Assembly: GCF_036010485.1 (NCBI RefSeq)
Contig: NZ_CP108568.1
Coordinates: 558,001 to 622,000 of the forward strand
Direction: 5' to 3'
DNA: 64,000 nt
DNA from: Streptomyces sp. NBC_01198
GTDB taxonomy: Bacteria > Actinomycetota > Actinomycetes > Streptomycetales > Streptomycetaceae
This document shows positions 42,183 to 50,975 of this stretch, piece after piece (the first letter of the stretch is position 1; every line of letters starts with the position of its first letter). Under the pieces are notes generated by a model. The model was not told the DNA's origin. It made no database searches and worked only from the letters and a program-made list of their open reading frames with translations. The position numbers were made by a program, and so were the translations under genes.

Positions 42183-43007
42183 TCAGGACGGGCCGCGGGT
42201 GAACTCCCGTGCCGCCGCGAAGTCCTGCCGGTGCGCCTCGTCGGCGGCGGCGAGGTAGGCGTAGGCGTCGGGGCCGACCGGGACCCGCAGCGGGGCCTGA
42301 TCGGAGGCGACGATCCGCAGGACGACCTCGGCGAACTCCGCCGGGCTGCCGATGTCGGCGTTGGCCCGCATGGTGCGGATCCCCTCGCGCACCGGCCCGG
42401 TCACCGGGTCGTACGCGGCGAGCCGCGTGACGGTCTCGGCCAGGGAGCTGTCGTAGCGGGTGGCGAACTGGCCGGGTTCGAGGACGGTGACCCGGATGCC
42501 GAGCCCGCCGACCTCGGCGGCGAGCGCCTGGCTGAGGCCTTCGAGCGCGTATTTGGCGGCGACGTACGCGGACAGACCGGGCAGCGCCATCCGGCCGACG
42601 ACCGAGGAGACGTTGACGATGTGGCCCGCGCCCTGGGCCCGCATCAGGGGGAGGACCAGCCGGGCCAGCCGCCACGGCCCGACGGCCGCGATCTCCAGCT
42701 GGTCCCGCAGCTCCCGGTCGGAGACCTCCTCCACGGCGCCGAACAACCCGGCGCCCGCGTTGTTCACCAGCACGTCCACGCCGCCGAGCCGGTCGACCGC
42801 GCGGGCGACGGCGTCCTCGCACTGCCGCGGGTCGCAGACGTCGAGCGCGGCGGTGGTGACCCGGTCGGGGTAGCGGCGCTGGAGTTCCTGCACGGCGTCC
42901 GGCTTGCGCGCGGTCGCCAGCACCGAGTCGCCCGCTGCCGCCGCTGCGGCCGCCACCGCCCACCCCAGGCCCGACGAGCATCCTGTCACCAACCACCGAC
43001 GTGCCAT
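42183..43007 (-). CDS. SDR-family oxidoreductase
   Basis: 274 aa classical SDR. WLVTGCSSGLGWAVAAAAAA (TGxxxGxG), NNAG in DVLVNNAGAGLFGAVE, NVSSVVGRMALPGLSAYVAA with Ser and the YVAAK catalytic motif intact, then VTVLEPGQFATRYDS. It resembles the streptomycete ketoreductase-like group that handles retinol or steroid-like substrates. Substrate unknown. The ATG follows GGGAGGGACC. Divergent from the zinc-finger gene. Confidence 0.9.
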   Translation of the reverse strand: MARRWLVTGCSSGLGWAVAAAAAAAGDSVLATARKPDAVQELQRRYPDRVTTAALDVCDPRQCEDAVARAVDRLGGVDVLVNNAGAGLFGAVEEVSDRELRDQLEIAAVGPWRLARLVLPLMRAQGAGHIVNVSSVVGRMALPGLSAYVAAKYALEGLSQALAAEVGGLGIRVTVLEPGQFATRYDSSLAETVTRLAAYDPVTGPVREGIRTMRANADIGSPAEFAEVVLRIVASDQAPLRVPVGPDAYAYLAAADEAHRQDFAAAREFTRGPS

Positions 43008-43230
43008 GGTCCCTCCCCCTTGCGCAGGCCCCCGAGCGACCACGTCCGTCCGGAGTGACAACGTCCCACGGCGCGGCGACCGGGAAAACGGCGCCCGGAA
43101 GCACTGAGCTGGTGTGCGCCGCTCACTCCGGCGCGAGTGCCCCCGGTCGCGCGCTGCCCGCCCGTCCCCGGTGAGCCGTGCGCCAGTTCGCGCCCGGAAT
43201 GGCGGCGCGGATGCCGGTGTTGTGACGGTA

Positions 43231-43599
43231 ATGAGCGATTCGTACGAGGACGCCGCCGCGACCCGCGAGCGCCTGACCGCCGCCCGCGCGGCCACCGGCG
43301 CGCAGATCGCGGCCCTGAGCAGCGACTACGACGGGATCGTCGCGGCGAACGCGCTGGTGGCGGTCGACGACGAGCACGACCCCGAGGGGTCGAGCACCGC
43401 GTTCGAGCGCGCGCACATCGGCTCCCTGCTGGGCCAGGCGCGCGACCACCTGGACACCCTGGACATGGCACTGGAACGCCTTGAACGGGGCGAGTACGGC
43501 CGGTGCGAGGTCTGCGGCGAGCCGATCCCGCGCGAACGCCTCGACGTGCTCCCCGCGGCGACCACCTGCGTCCGGTGCGCCGCCGCCCGCAGCCGCTGA
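43231..43599 (+). CDS. DksA/TraR-type C4 zinc-finger protein
   Basis: 122 aa. A long helical N-terminus (TRERLTAARAATGAQIAALS) is followed by LDMALERLERGEYGRCEVCG and EPIPRERLDVLPAATTCVRC, giving a C-x2-C-x17-C-x2-C zinc finger. Actinobacterial proteins of this class bind RNA polymerase or have unknown targets; the coiled coil carries acidic residues (VDDEHDPEG) about where DksA has its tip. Start at ATG 43231; GTG 43222 is possible. Confidence 0.88.
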   Translation: MSDSYEDAAATRERLTAARAATGAQIAALSSDYDGIVAANALVAVDDEHDPEGSSTAFERAHIGSLLGQARDHLDTLDMALERLERGEYGRCEVCGEPIPRERLDVLPAATTCVRCAAARSR

Positions 43600-43635
43600 G
43601 CCCCCCGACGACGCACCGGCACGACCCGCGACCCG

Positions 43636-44193
43636 TCAGCCCGCCGCCCTGGCGTACCGCGCGAGGACGGCGGCGCCGACCCGTTGCGCCGACCGGCACT
43701 CCAGATGGACGGGCGGGCCGCCGGCCGGGAAGAGCCGTTCCCCGGTACGGAGGATCGTCGGGAAGGTCATGAGCCGGTACTCGTCGACGAGGTCGGCGGC
43801 CATCAGGGCGCGCACGACGCTGAGGCTGCCGGTGATGATCACATCGCGGTCCTCCCGCTTGACGGCATCGACCAGGTCGCCCTGGACGACCTGCGAGTTC
43901 GCCCACGCCGAGACGTCGGTCACGCTGCGGGACGCGACCCGTTTGGGCATCGCGTTCATCCGCGCGGAGAAGGGGTCGTCGCGAGGCGGCCAGAGCTGCG
44001 AGAACAGCTGCCAGGTCGCGCGTCCGAGCAGCAGGACCCCGTCGTCCAGCACACTCCCGAGGCGGAATTTGTCCCCGGCGACGGTCTCGGGGCCGTGCCG
44101 GAAGGCCCAGCCGCCGGCCGGCGTGCCCCCTGACCCGTCCGGGTCGGTCACGATGCCGTCCAGGGTGATGAACTCGATGACGATGACGCTCAC
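43636..44193 (-). CDS. RibD C-terminal-domain (dihydrofolate-reductase-like) protein
   Basis: 185 aa. IVIEFITLDGIVTDPDGSGG, LLLGRATWQLFSQLWPPRDD, ASRSVTDVSAWANSQVVQGD and VIITGSLSVVRALMAADLVD follow the YyaP/RibD_C pattern, a DHFR-like NADPH fold with unknown substrates. GTG start with AAAGGGA six bases upstream. It lies 56 bp behind the ECF sigma gene in the same direction, so they may be one operon. Confidence 0.87.
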   Translation of the reverse strand: MSVIVIEFITLDGIVTDPDGSGGTPAGGWAFRHGPETVAGDKFRLGSVLDDGVLLLGRATWQLFSQLWPPRDDPFSARMNAMPKRVASRSVTDVSAWANSQVVQGDLVDAVKREDRDVIITGSLSVVRALMAADLVDEYRLMTFPTILRTGERLFPAGGPPVHLECRSAQRVGAAVLARYARAAG

Positions 44194-44249
44194 GCTGATG
44201 TCCCTTTCGATCGGTGCTCGCCGGTACGTACCAGCGGCGCCGGCCGGAC

Positions 44250-45197
44250 TCATCGCTGCGCGGGTGACTTCTGCGGCGGCATCCGTTCGGGCAGCCCGAA
44301 GGCCCCGAGCACCCGCGGGTCGGTGAAGACGACGTTGCGGGCGACCCGGCCGCCGGTGACCGTGAGGACCTGGAGGGTGTGCAGGCGGCCGCCGCGGGTC
44401 TCCGGGACGTACGCGGCCAGTGCGGGCTGCCCGTTGGCGGTGAGCTGCCGCACGCTCCAGCCCGTCCCCCACATCGCGAACACCCGGTCCATGAACAGGC
44501 CGTAGTCCCGGCTCCCCCGGTACCACAGCGGCACCGGCGGCATCTCCAGCACCGCCTGGTCGGTGAGCAGCCGCACCAGAGCGGGGACGTCGGCCGCCTC
44601 GAAGGCCCGCACGTACTGCCGGACCACCGCCCGCACCCCGGGGTCGTCCGGCTCGGCTACCTCGTGCGGGTCGCCCACGTCGGCGAGGGTCGCGCGAGCG
44701 CGCTGCAGGGCGCTGTTGACGGCCGGGACCGTGGTCCCCAGCTGCTCGGCGACCTCGGCGGCGCTGAACGCCAGGACCTCGCGCAGGACCAGGACGGCCC
44801 GCTGCCGGGGCGGTAGCACCTGCATCGCCGCGACCAGCGCGAGCCGCAGGCCGGCCCGCTGCTCGGCGTCGAACCGGGCGTCGGGGAACGGCTGGAGCCA
44901 GGGGATGTCGAGGGCCGGTGTGAGCGGCGCCCCGACGTCGTCGCTCGGCGCGCCGAGACCGGACGGCAGCGGGCGCCGCGTGCCGCGCTCCAGCGCCGTC
45001 AGGCACACGTTGGTCGCGATGCGGTAGAGCCAGGTCCGCACCGAGGCGCGCGTGCCGTCGTAGCGGGCCCGCGCCTGCCACGCCCGCAGCATCGTCTCCT
45101 GCACCAGGTCCTCGGCCTCGTGGAACGAGCCGACCATCCGGTAGCAGTACGCCACCAGCTCGCCCCGGTACGGCTCGAAGTCCATGACCGCCATCAT
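44250..45197 (-). CDS. ECF sigma factor with C-terminal SnoaL-like domain
   Basis: 315 aa. Sigma region 2: GELVAYCYRMVGSFHEAEDL, VQETMLRAWQARARY, VRTWLYRIATNVCLTALERG. Region 4: LPPRQRAVLVLREVLAFSAA, EVAEQLGTTVPAVNSALQRA. The last 110 residues form a SnoaL/NTF2-like domain (YVRAFEAADVPALVRLLTDQ), typical of the SigX5/SigJ-like ECF group without an anti-sigma factor, where the C-terminal domain controls activity. May drive the RibD-like gene behind it. First of three in-frame ATGs used. Confidence 0.92.
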   Translation of the reverse strand: MMAVMDFEPYRGELVAYCYRMVGSFHEAEDLVQETMLRAWQARARYDGTRASVRTWLYRIATNVCLTALERGTRRPLPSGLGAPSDDVGAPLTPALDIPWLQPFPDARFDAEQRAGLRLALVAAMQVLPPRQRAVLVLREVLAFSAAEVAEQLGTTVPAVNSALQRARATLADVGDPHEVAEPDDPGVRAVVRQYVRAFEAADVPALVRLLTDQAVLEMPPVPLWYRGSRDYGLFMDRVFAMWGTGWSVRQLTANGQPALAAYVPETRGGRLHTLQVLTVTGGRVARNVVFTDPRVLGAFGLPERMPPQKSPAQR

Positions 45198-45379
45198 GGC
45201 GTACGGGCAGGGCCGGTGAACGCGGTGGGCGCCGCCGGTGCGGTCGCCGGTCGCCCGGAGCCGGACCGCGGCGTCGCTCCGGTCCGGCTCCGCGTGCGCT
45301 GTCCCAAGGAGTTGGTGCCGAGCGGGGGGTGCGGCCGCCCCTGGCGCTCCGGTCCGGCGGTGGCCGTAGGATCCGCGGC

Positions 45380-46150
45380 ATGGGCGATCTGGGGAGAGGC
45401 CTTGTGCTGCTGGCACAGGGGCAGCGCTGGGCGCTGCGGCACGGGCGGGACTGGCGGTTCGGGATGCTGCCCGCGCTGATCACCTTCGTCGGCTACGCCG
45501 CCGCGCTGGCCGCGCTGGTGATCTGGTCGGACGATCTGGCGCGTTGGGCGACACCGTTCGCCGACGGCTGGGCGTCGGCGTGGCGGGACCTCTTCCGCGA
45601 GCTGCTGACCGCGGTGCTGGTCGGCGGCGGGCTGCTGGTCGCGGTGATCTCCTTCACCGCGGTGACGCTGCTGGTGGGCCAGCCCTTCTACGAGTCGCTC
45701 GCCCAGCGGGTGGACGTCGCCGAGGGGAACGCCCCGGAGCCGCCGCACCGCTCACTGCTGCGGGAGTTGTGGGTCGGCCTGCGGGACAGCCTGCGGGTGC
45801 TGCTGCGCGTCGCGGCCTTCGGCGTGGTCCTTTTCGCGCTGGGTTTCGTGCCCGTCGTCGGGCAGACCGTGGTGCCGGTGATCGGCTTCTGCGTGTCGGG
45901 CTTCTTCCTCGCCGTGGAGCTCGCCTCGGTCCCGATGCAGCGGCGCGACGTCGGGCTGCGCAAGCAACTGCGGCTGATGCGGGGCCGGCTGATGCTGATA
46001 CTCGGCTTCGGGGTGCCGCTGGTGCTGGCCTTCCTCATACCTTTCGTGGCGGTCGTGCTGATGCCCGGCGCGGTCGCCGGCGCGACGCTGCTCACCCGGG
46101 AACTGCTCCCCGCTGGCCCGCCCCTCCGCCCCGGCACCGCGGGCGACTGA
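45380..46150 (+). CDS. EI24/CysZ-like membrane protein
   Basis: 256 aa. Family opening LGRGLVLLAQGQRWALRHGR, FGMLPALITFVGYAAALAAL, then a periplasmic-side amphipathic stretch and VISFTAVTLLVGQPFYESLA, GFVPVVGQTVVPVIGFCVSG, followed by a final helix pair. The QPFYE motif is typical of EI24-domain proteins, related to the CysZ sulphate permease, though sulphate transport is unproven here. Divergent from the ECF sigma factor and convergent with the ABC exporter. Confidence 0.86.
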   Translation: MGDLGRGLVLLAQGQRWALRHGRDWRFGMLPALITFVGYAAALAALVIWSDDLARWATPFADGWASAWRDLFRELLTAVLVGGGLLVAVISFTAVTLLVGQPFYESLAQRVDVAEGNAPEPPHRSLLRELWVGLRDSLRVLLRVAAFGVVLFALGFVPVVGQTVVPVIGFCVSGFFLAVELASVPMQRRDVGLRKQLRLMRGRLMLILGFGVPLVLAFLIPFVAVVLMPGAVAGATLLTRELLPAGPPLRPGTAGD

Positions 46151-46190
46151 CGCCGGCGGCGCGGCGGACCGCGCCGGCGTGCACCGGCTG

Positions 46191-48005
46191 TCAGTGCAGG
46201 TCGGCCCGCGCGGGGGTGTCGTCGAGGAAGCCGCCCGACTGGTGCTGCCAGAGCTTCGCGTAGGCGCCGTCCGACGCGAGCAGTTCCTGGTGCGTCCCCT
46301 GCTCCAGGATCCGCCCGCGGTCCAGGACCACCAGGCGGTCCATGGTGGCGACGGTGCTCAGCCGGTGCGCCACCACCAGCGCCGTCCGCCCGTCCATGAG
46401 CCGCCACAGCGCCTCCTGGACCAGGATCTCGCTCTCGGAGTCCAGCGCGCTGGTCGCCTCGTCGAGCAGCAGGATCGGCGCGTCCCGCAGGATCGCCCGG
46501 GCCAGGGCCACCCGCTGGCGCTGCCCGCCGGAGAGCTTGACGCCGCGTTCGCCGACCATGGTGTCGAACCCGTCGGGCAGCGCGTCGGCGAACTCCGTGA
46601 CGTGCGCGGCCTCCGCCGCGCGGCGGATCTCCGCGTCGGTGGCGTCCGGCCGGGCGAACGCGATGTTGTCCCGCAGCGTGCGGTGGAACATCGCCGGGGC
46701 CTGCGGCACGTACGCCAGCAGGCTGCGCAGGTCGGCCTGCCGCAGCCGGCTGATGTCCTGGCCGCCGATCAGGATCCGGCCTGCGTCGATGTCCGCCATC
46801 CGCAGCAGCAGCCGGGTCAGGGTGGTCTTGCCGCCGCCCGACCGGCCGACCAGGCCGATCTTCGAACCGCCGGGCACCGCCAGGTCGAGGCCTTCGAAGA
46901 GCGGCTCCCCGCCGGCGTGCGCGAAGGTCACCTGCTCGAAGCGGACGTCGGCGGCGCGGGGCCGCAGCGGCTCGGGCGAGGCGGGGTCGAGCACCGTCGG
47001 CGGGATCAGCAGCAGTTCGGTGAACTGCGCCGCCTCGGTGGTGGCGCTCTCCAGGCGCCGGTAGATCTGGTTGAACTCGAACATGATCCGGGTGGCGTTG
47101 CTGTAGTAGGTGAAGGCGACCACGATGGCCTCCACACCGTGGCTGCCGCCGCCGAGCGCGACCGCGAGCAGCAGGCCGAGCGCGTTGGTCAGCACGGACA
47201 GCGGTGCCACCAGGGTGTCGATGCGCAGGTTGCCGTAGTCCCACGAGCGCAGCGCGAGCCGTTTGGACTCCGCGACGCGGGACCGGTGTTCGGCCGCCTC
47301 GCTCTCCTGCGCCGCGAAGGCCTGGACGGTCTCCATGTTCATCAGGCTGTCGGCGACATGGCCGGCCACCCGGGCGATCGCCTCCTCGCGCTGGTCGACG
47401 AGCGCCTGGCGGCGGTGGATGAGCGGCGCCACGCACAGCGCGGTCAGCGCGATCATCGCCAGCAGGCCGACGACGAGCAGCGGTTGGTAGAGCCACAGCA
47501 CGACCGACCCGAACACCAGCGGCACCAGGCTGCCGATGACCGAGAAGGTCATGGTGTCGACGAACTCCTCGAAGCGGGAGGCGAAGCTCAGCACCCGCTT
47601 GGTCAGCGAGCCGGCGAAGTTGTTGTGGAAGAAGGCGGCGTCCTTGGCGAACAGCTCGTCCATGCCGATCACGTACAGGTGCTCCACGCCGCGGGCGTCG
47701 AGCCGGTTCAGGCAGTGGTAGCCGATACGCCACAGGGTCTCCGCCAGCAGCAGGACGCCGGCGAACGCCAGGACGTAGGGCAGCGTCGATCCGACGGAGA
47801 TCGCGGAGTCGCCGGCGATCCGGGCGACGAGCTTCGCGACGACCAGCGGCGCCACGTAGTTGAGCCCGATGTTGCCCAGCGCGGGCAGCAGCATCCCGGG
47901 CACCGTCAGCCGCCGCAGCCGGGACAGCTCCCGCCCGTAGTAGCGAAGTGCGAGGCGCGCGGCGCCCCTTCGCGGTGTACTCCCGCCGTTGTCAGGCGAT
48001 CCCAT
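46191..48005 (-). CDS. ABC-type exporter (fused permease and ATPase)
   Basis: 604 aa. Six membrane helices in the first 320 residues (LPYVLAFAGVLLLAETLWRI, FSVIGSLVPLVFGSVVLWLY, VVGLLAMIALTALCVAPLIH), then the ATPase: Walker A GLVGRSGGGKTTLTRLLL, signature VKLSGGQRQRVALARAILRD, Walker B ILLLDEATSALDSESE and VVAHRLSTVATMDRLVVLDR. It works as a homodimer or heterodimer; no second half-gene is near, so homodimer is likely. Substrate unknown (lipid, drug or peptide). The start was set where conserved sequence begins; the longer open frame is arginine-rich. Confidence 0.9.
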   Translation of the reverse strand: MGSPDNGGSTPRRGAARLALRYYGRELSRLRRLTVPGMLLPALGNIGLNYVAPLVVAKLVARIAGDSAISVGSTLPYVLAFAGVLLLAETLWRIGYHCLNRLDARGVEHLYVIGMDELFAKDAAFFHNNFAGSLTKRVLSFASRFEEFVDTMTFSVIGSLVPLVFGSVVLWLYQPLLVVGLLAMIALTALCVAPLIHRRQALVDQREEAIARVAGHVADSLMNMETVQAFAAQESEAAEHRSRVAESKRLALRSWDYGNLRIDTLVAPLSVLTNALGLLLAVALGGGSHGVEAIVVAFTYYSNATRIMFEFNQIYRRLESATTEAAQFTELLLIPPTVLDPASPEPLRPRAADVRFEQVTFAHAGGEPLFEGLDLAVPGGSKIGLVGRSGGGKTTLTRLLLRMADIDAGRILIGGQDISRLRQADLRSLLAYVPQAPAMFHRTLRDNIAFARPDATDAEIRRAAEAAHVTEFADALPDGFDTMVGERGVKLSGGQRQRVALARAILRDAPILLLDEATSALDSESEILVQEALWRLMDGRTALVVAHRLSTVATMDRLVVLDRGRILEQGTHQELLASDGAYAKLWQHQSGGFLDDTPARADLH

Positions 48006-48067
48006 CCCCACCCCCGGGTCGTCGTGCACGGGCCGCGACCTGCCGGCCCCCCGGGCGGCGCGCAGCG

Positions 48068-48083
48068 ATGCGCCTGAGCGCAT
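48068..48083. promoter_or_regulatory. Short palindrome in the divergent ABC/TOPRIM spacer
   Basis: ATGCGC-CTGA-GCGCAT, perfect 6-bp arms, about 60 bp upstream of the ABC exporter start in a 277-bp divergent spacer. Could be an operator or a leader hairpin. Confidence 0.35.
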
Positions 48084-48282
48084 TTCGGAGAGGCCGGAAA
48101 GGGCAGTGTCCCGCGACGGCCGCCGCGGAGTCCAAGCGTTTTTCCCGGCCACGCCCCGGGCCGCGGTTTCCCTCGGCGGCTGAGGCCGGTTCGGCGCGGG
48201 GCACGCGGCCCGCGCGTTCACCGCGGCTCGCCGCTTGGGAATTCGCTACCCCGGTGGCCGTGCGGGGGCGGAGACTCCTCGT

Positions 48283-48900
48283 ATGGCTGACATGGAGGCA
48301 TTCCGGCAGGCGGTCACAGCGTGGGCGGCCGGCGGCCCCGGCGAGCCGGCCCGCGAGCTGGCGGTGCAGTCGGCCGTCAGGACGGTGGTCCTGCTCGAAG
48401 GGCCGAGCGACGCCGCCGCGGTCGGTGCGCTGGCCGCGGACCGCGGCCGGGACCTGGCGGGCGAGGGGGTCTGCGTGCTGCCGATGGGCGGCGCGATGAG
48501 CGTCGGCCGCTTCGCCCGCCTGCTCGGGTCGCCCGGCCTGGGCCTGCGCCTGACGGGGCTGTGCGACGAGGCGGAGCGCCGCTACTACTCCCGCGCGTGG
48601 GAGCAGGCGGGCGCTGCGCGGCGGGAGTTCTTCGTCTGCGCGGCGGACCTGGAGGACGAGCTGATCCGCGCGCTGGGCGTGGCGCGGGTGGAAGCACTCA
48701 TCGAGGCCGAGGGCGACCTGCGCGCCCTGCGCACCTTCCTCGGCCAGCCGGCGCAGCGGGACCGCCCCGCGCAGCAGCGGCTGCGGCGCTTCCTCGGCAC
48801 GAAGAAGGGTCGCAAGATCCATTACGGCCGCGTCCTCGTCCAGGCCCTCGACCGCGAGCACGCCCCCGCCCCGCTGGACGCCCTCCTCGGCAGCCTGTGA
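48283..48900 (+). CDS. Stand-alone TOPRIM protein of the OLD-nuclease type
   Basis: 205 aa. TOPRIM pattern: TVVLLEGPSDAAAVGALAAD with the first Glu, VCVLPMGGAMSVGRFARLL, then RLTGLCDEAERRYYSRAWE with the DxE metal pair, and FFVCAADLEDELIRALGVAR. This resembles the C-terminal half of OLD-family nucleases, but the ATPase half is absent. Ends GRKIHYGRVLVQALDREHAP. May be a nuclease or a regulator of nucleic-acid cleavage. Followed 14 bp later by the palindromic operator of the next gene. Confidence 0.72.
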   Translation: MADMEAFRQAVTAWAAGGPGEPARELAVQSAVRTVVLLEGPSDAAAVGALAADRGRDLAGEGVCVLPMGGAMSVGRFARLLGSPGLGLRLTGLCDEAERRYYSRAWEQAGAARREFFVCAADLEDELIRALGVARVEALIEAEGDLRALRTFLGQPAQRDRPAQQRLRRFLGTKKGRKIHYGRVLVQALDREHAPAPLDALLGSL

Positions 48901-48914
48901 CCGCCGCCCCGTAA

Positions 48915-48960
48915 TGCAGAGAGTCCTCTGCAAAGAGTCCTTTGCAGAGGACTCTCTGCA
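48915..48960. promoter_or_regulatory. Perfect 46-bp palindromic operator of the ArsR-type gene
   Basis: Two 21-bp arms, exact inverted copies, separated by AGTC; left arm starts TGCAGAGAGTCCTCTGCAAA. Within each arm the word AGAGTCCTCTGCA or a near copy occurs. A promoter overlaps: TTGCAG at 48942, 16-bp spacer, TACGCT at 48964, only six bases before the ATG. Confidence 0.82.
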
Positions 48961-48975
48961 CGCTACGCTGTCGCC

Positions 48976-49587
48976 ATGTCCGACGCATCAGAAGGCACAC
49001 CGGCACCGCAGGCCGCCAGGCCCACCCGGCGCATCGACGCGCGCAGCCTGCGAGGGCTGGCCCATCCGCTGCGGATGAGCATCTTCGAACTGCTCGGTCT
49101 CGACGGCCCGGCCACCGCCACCGGGCTCGCCGAACGCCTCGGCGAGAGCACCGGCACCGTCAGCTGGCACCTGCGACACCTCGCCGAGCACGGCTTCATC
49201 GAGGAGGAGACCGGCCGGGGCACGAAGCGCGAGCGGTGGTGGCGGCGGACGGGTGTGACGAACGAGCTGAACACCGCCGACTTCCGCGACGACCCCGACA
49301 CCCGGGGGGCGCTGTCGGTCTACCTGCACGAGCTGGTGCAGCTCTACTTCAGCCGGGTCATCACCTACGTCGGCGAGGACTGGGACGACCGGTGGCGGGG
49401 CGCCGGCACCCTCGCGGACTGGAGCGATCTGCGGTTGACGCCGGATCAGCTGGCGGCGCTGAACGCGGAGCTGATGGCCGTCGTCGCCCGCCACACCCCC
49501 GACCCGGGCGCCGAGCCCGGCCCGGACGCGCTCCCGGTCGTGGTGCAGCTCCAGTCCTTTCCCCGCAAGGAACGTGTCACCGGATGA
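48976..49587 (+). CDS. ArsR-type winged-helix repressor
   Basis: 203 aa. DNA-binding domain: RIDARSLRGLAHPLRMSIFE, LLGLDGPATATGLAERLGES, TGTVSWHLRHLAEHGFIEEE and the wing TGRGTKRERWW. C-terminal 100 residues are a separate helical domain with YLHELVQLYFSRVITYVGED, typical of large ArsR/HTH_20 proteins that sense ligands. The -10 box lies 6 bp before the ATG and no ribosome site exists, so the mRNA is probably leaderless. Overlaps the MFS gene by 4 bp: a repressor and its pump. Confidence 0.9.
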   Translation: MSDASEGTPAPQAARPTRRIDARSLRGLAHPLRMSIFELLGLDGPATATGLAERLGESTGTVSWHLRHLAEHGFIEEETGRGTKRERWWRRTGVTNELNTADFRDDPDTRGALSVYLHELVQLYFSRVITYVGEDWDDRWRGAGTLADWSDLRLTPDQLAALNAELMAVVARHTPDPGAEPGPDALPVVVQLQSFPRKERVTG

Positions 49588-50975
49588 GCCGGGAGGGGGG
49601 CGGCGGCCTGCTGCGCCGCCACCGCGACTTCCGCCTGCTCTGGTGCGGCGAGACGGCCGGCAAGTTCGGTGCCTCGGTCACCGGGGTCGCGATGCCGCTG
49701 GTCGCCGTCTCCACCCTGCACGCCGGTACGTTCGAGGTGGGCCTGCTGAGCGCCGCCACCTGGGCCCCGTGGCTGGTGATCGGTCTGCCGGTCGGCGTCT
49801 GGGTCGACCGGCTGCCGCGCAGGCCGATCATGCTGGGCGCCGCCGGGGTGTCCCTCGCGCTCTTCGCCGGCCTGCCGGTCGCGGCGTCGCTCGGCCGGCT
49901 GAGCATGGGGCTGCTGCTGGCAGTCGCGCTCCTGACCGGCACCGCGGCGGTCTTCTTCCAGACCGCCTACAGCGCCTACCTGCCCGGCATCCTGGAACCC
50001 GACGACCAGCCCGAGGGCAACGCGAAGCTGCACGGCAGCGCGTCGGCCGCGCAGATCGCCGGGCTGGGCTCCGGCGGCCTGATCGTGCAGGTCGCAGGGG
50101 CCGTGAACGGGATGTTCGCCAACGCGGCGACGTTCCTGGTCTCCCTGCTGTGCCTGGCGGGCATCCGGCACCGCGAGCCGCCCGCCGGCGGCGCGCGGGA
50201 GCGCCCCAGGGCGCTGGCCGGCGAGGTCGGCGAGGGCCTGCGGCTGATCGCCGGCGACCCCTGGTTCCGCGCGCTGACGCTGTTCGGCGCGGCCTCCAAC
50301 CTGGCCCTGATGGGCTATCAGTCCATCCAGGTGGTCTTCCTGGTCAGGACGGTGGGCCTGACCCCCGGCGCGGTCGGCTCGCTCATCGCGGCCACCAGCG
50401 CCGGCGGCGTCGCCGGGGCACTCGCGGCACGCCGGGTGGCCGGGCGGATCGGCACGGCCCGCGCGACGCTGCTGTTCGAACTGGGTCTCGCGCTGCCGGG
50501 GCTGCTCATCCCGCTGACCGTCAGCGGTGCGGGCGTGCTGCTCTTCGTGGCCGGTGGCTTCTGCGTCTCCGCCGGGGTGGTGGCGGGCAACATCATCAAG
50601 GCCAGCTTCCAGCAGCGCTACTGCCCGGCTGAACTGCTCGGCCGCCTCACCGCGAGCACCGCCTTCCTCAGCTACGGGACGATCCCGCTGGGAGCGCTGC
50701 TCGGCGGCGCGCTGGGCACCGCGCTCGGCCTGCGCGCCGCGATGGCGATCAGCACGGCGGGTATCCCGCTGGCCGCGCTGATCCTGGTCTTCTCCCCCGT
50801 GCGGCGCGCCCGGGACCTGCCCACCTCCCGGGAGCCGCTTCAGCCGGGAGGCCGTCAGCCGGACGCGCAGCCCGCGTCAGGCGCCGAACCGCAGCCGGAG
50901 GGCACCGCGGGGAGCGGGACGCCGTTGGCCCGCAGCACCTCGCGCACGTCGAGGATCAGCGGGAACACCTCGTGA
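49584..50975 (+). CDS. MFS efflux transporter controlled by the ArsR-type repressor
   Basis: 463 aa with 12 predicted helices; family opening LLRRHRDFRLLWCGETAGKF, loop 2/3 VGVWVDRLPRRPIMLGAAGV, then PGILEPDDQPEGNAKLHGSA and QQRYCPAELLGRLTASTAFL (typical of the enterobactin/macrolide exporter group). The start overlaps the repressor stop by 4 bp. The last 40 residues are Pro/Gly/Ser-rich and overlap the end of the Rieske gene on the other strand by 121 bp. Substrate unknown. Confidence 0.9.
   Translation: MSREGGGGLLRRHRDFRLLWCGETAGKFGASVTGVAMPLVAVSTLHAGTFEVGLLSAATWAPWLVIGLPVGVWVDRLPRRPIMLGAAGVSLALFAGLPVAASLGRLSMGLLLAVALLTGTAAVFFQTAYSAYLPGILEPDDQPEGNAKLHGSASAAQIAGLGSGGLIVQVAGAVNGMFANAATFLVSLLCLAGIRHREPPAGGARERPRALAGEVGEGLRLIAGDPWFRALTLFGAASNLALMGYQSIQVVFLVRTVGLTPGAVGSLIAATSAGGVAGALAARRVAGRIGTARATLLFELGLALPGLLIPLTVSGAGVLLFVAGGFCVSAGVVAGNIIKASFQQRYCPAELLGRLTASTAFLSYGTIPLGALLGGALGTALGLRAAMAISTAGIPLAALILVFSPVRRARDLPTSREPLQPGGRQPDAQPASGAEPQPEGTAGSGTPLARSTSRTSRISGNTS

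Noticed and set aside
43222..43230. GTG start three codons before the DksA-like ATG
   Set aside because: Possible but no better ribosome site; kept the ATG.
46179..48077. 632-codon plus-strand frame opposite the ABC exporter
   Set aside because: Gln/Val/Arg-rich shadow; ABC motifs are on the minus strand.
48235..48282. Longer start for the TOPRIM gene
   Set aside because: The upstream codons are not family-like; ATG 48283 begins the conserved part.
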